From: Sphingomonas profundi
Lineage (GTDB): Bacteria > Pseudomonadota > Alphaproteobacteria > Sphingomonadales > Sphingomonadaceae
DNA: 64,000 nucleotides
Direction of reading: 5' to 3'
Assembly: GCF_009739515.1 (NCBI RefSeq)
Contig: NZ_CP046535.1
Location: 1,736,001-1,800,000, forward strand
Positions 63,564-64,000 of this stretch are shown in pieces. The translations under genes and the position numbers were made by a program. The notes beneath the pieces were generated by a model that was given only the letters and a program-made list of their open reading frames with translations, searched no databases and was not told the origin of the DNA. Position 1 is the first letter of the stretch. Each line of letters begins with the position of its first letter.

Positions 63564-63734
63564 ATGCGCACGCGCCTCAGCATCTGCCGCCGGAAGATGC
63601 GCTTCGCTTCGGAAGCGGCGGCGCTGTCGACGGCCGCCCGCACAGGCCTGCCGCTCCGGCCGTATCGCTGCGATCGCTGCCGCTGCATCCACCTGACCAG
63701 CCGCACGAAGGGCAAGCGCGTGCCGCCAGCCTAG
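63564..63734 (+). CDS. Small Cys-rich conserved protein
   Basis: This is a 56-residue basic protein. Cys8 and a C-terminal cluster YRCDRCRCIHLTSR (Cys36, Cys39, Cys41, His43) suggest a zinc-binding knuckle. The Arg-rich remainder (LSICRRKMRFASEA) fits nucleic acid binding. I recall very similar short proteins in other sphingomonads, which supports a real gene, but no function is known. The ATG at 63564 is the last Met before the conserved part. The frame continues upstream into helicase-proximal sequence without domain character. Confidence 0.6.
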   Translation: MRTRLSICRRKMRFASEAAALSTAARTGLPLRPYRCDRCRCIHLTSRTKGKRVPPA

Positions 63735-63825
63735 CGGGAAGCGGCCAGTTCCGCGTCGAAGATATCGCGTTCGGTCTCAATATGGTCCATCATCGGCGCC
63801 GATCGGCCGACGGATGGAGGCAAGC

Positions 63826-64000
63826 ATGATCTTCAAGCCCTTCACCTTCTCGGACGTCTCGATGATCCTCTGGGGTTCGAAGGATCGGCCGAACCCGGAC
63901 GGAAAAGGCGTCGGCCATGCCATCACCAAACACGCCAGCATCACGAACGACAAATTGATGGATCGGATGCGCTTCGAGAAGGCGACCGTGGACAAGAGCA
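63826..64000 (+). CDS. Start of a possible RNase A-like toxin-domain protein (partial)
   Basis: The gene runs off the window after 58 codons. The ATG at 63826 follows GGAGG at 63816, a strong ribosome site. The motif GVGHAITKHASITNDKLMDR resembles the first catalytic-His region of bacterial CdiA-CT RNase A-like or EndoU-type polymorphic toxin domains, where a Gly-His-x-x-x-Lys-His stretch precedes an x-Asp-x-Leu-x-x-Arg helix. Base use is more AT-rich than neighbours. No signal peptide is visible. Without the C-terminal half, the assignment is a suggestion only. Confidence 0.45.
   Translation, partial: MIFKPFTFSDVSMILWGSKDRPNPDGKGVGHAITKHASITNDKLMDRMRFEKATVDKS

Overview
The window is about 64 kb of high-GC chromosome from an alphaproteobacterium, most likely a Sphingomonas or close relative (Sphingomonadaceae). 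This rests on the gene set rather than on one marker: a PEPxxWA-CTERM protein, UrcA and glycine-zipper proteins, two large TonB-dependent receptors, an intracellular PHB depolymerase, a fused cysN/cysC, DUF6065, a small HEMAH (vgr-related) protein, and palindromic repeats built on CTCATCCTGAGGAG. It looks like core chromosome. No integrase, transposase, phage gene or CRISPR array was seen, and no gap between genes exceeds 300 bases.

Layout. 1-7400: the end of a hybrid histidine kinase, small conserved proteins, a Gfo/Idh oxidoreductase, trpG-trpD and a glycosyltransferase. 7481-10983: phhA-hppD (phenylalanine to homogentisate), then dapD with a HAD nucleotidase. 11088-13442: a lipoprotein-type S8 autotransporter protease. 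13452-20063: surface polysaccharide genes, namely a methyltransferase broken by a stop codon, rfbD and a 1479-residue multidomain glycosyltransferase. 20173-25461: two glutathione transferases, small membrane proteins, tadA, rpmB, a phytase-like esterase and a glycine-zipper protein. 25671-29954: a translationally coupled ABC transporter and CrtC/AttH-type lipocalin operon. 30132-40848: phaZ, a third glutathione transferase, a ubiquinone-type hydroxylase, a CorA/ZntB transporter, a damaged siroheme synthase domain, the operon argH-lptM-lysA-galU, and a tlpA-VOC pair. 41062-52825: a TonB receptor, leuB, the sulfate-activation operon cysD-cysNC-cysQ, an amidase with a flavin reductase, an orphan Flp pilin and an M28 peptidase. 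53047-58508: UrcA and a RidA / TonB receptor / Tat-exported amine oxidase cluster. 58760-64000: a GNAT protein, tRNA-Tyr, rlmB, a PEP-CTERM protein, a HrpB-type helicase, a small Cys-rich protein, and the start of a possible RNase toxin.

How genes work together. Many neighbours overlap by ATGA (trpG/trpD, phhA/hppD, nucleotidase/dapD, argH/lptM, lysA/galU, siroheme synthase/zntB, cysNC/cysQ), which marks tight operons. The most interesting set is 53473-58508: an outer-membrane receptor, a flavin amine oxidase with a twin-arginine signal, and a RidA protein with its own signal peptide. Together they suggest amine or amino acid oxidation in the periplasm, with imine detoxification in the same compartment. 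Two genes appear damaged, a methyltransferase (in-frame TAG) and a siroheme synthase domain (frameshift plus ACG in place of ATG). Three families of palindromic repeat lie between genes.
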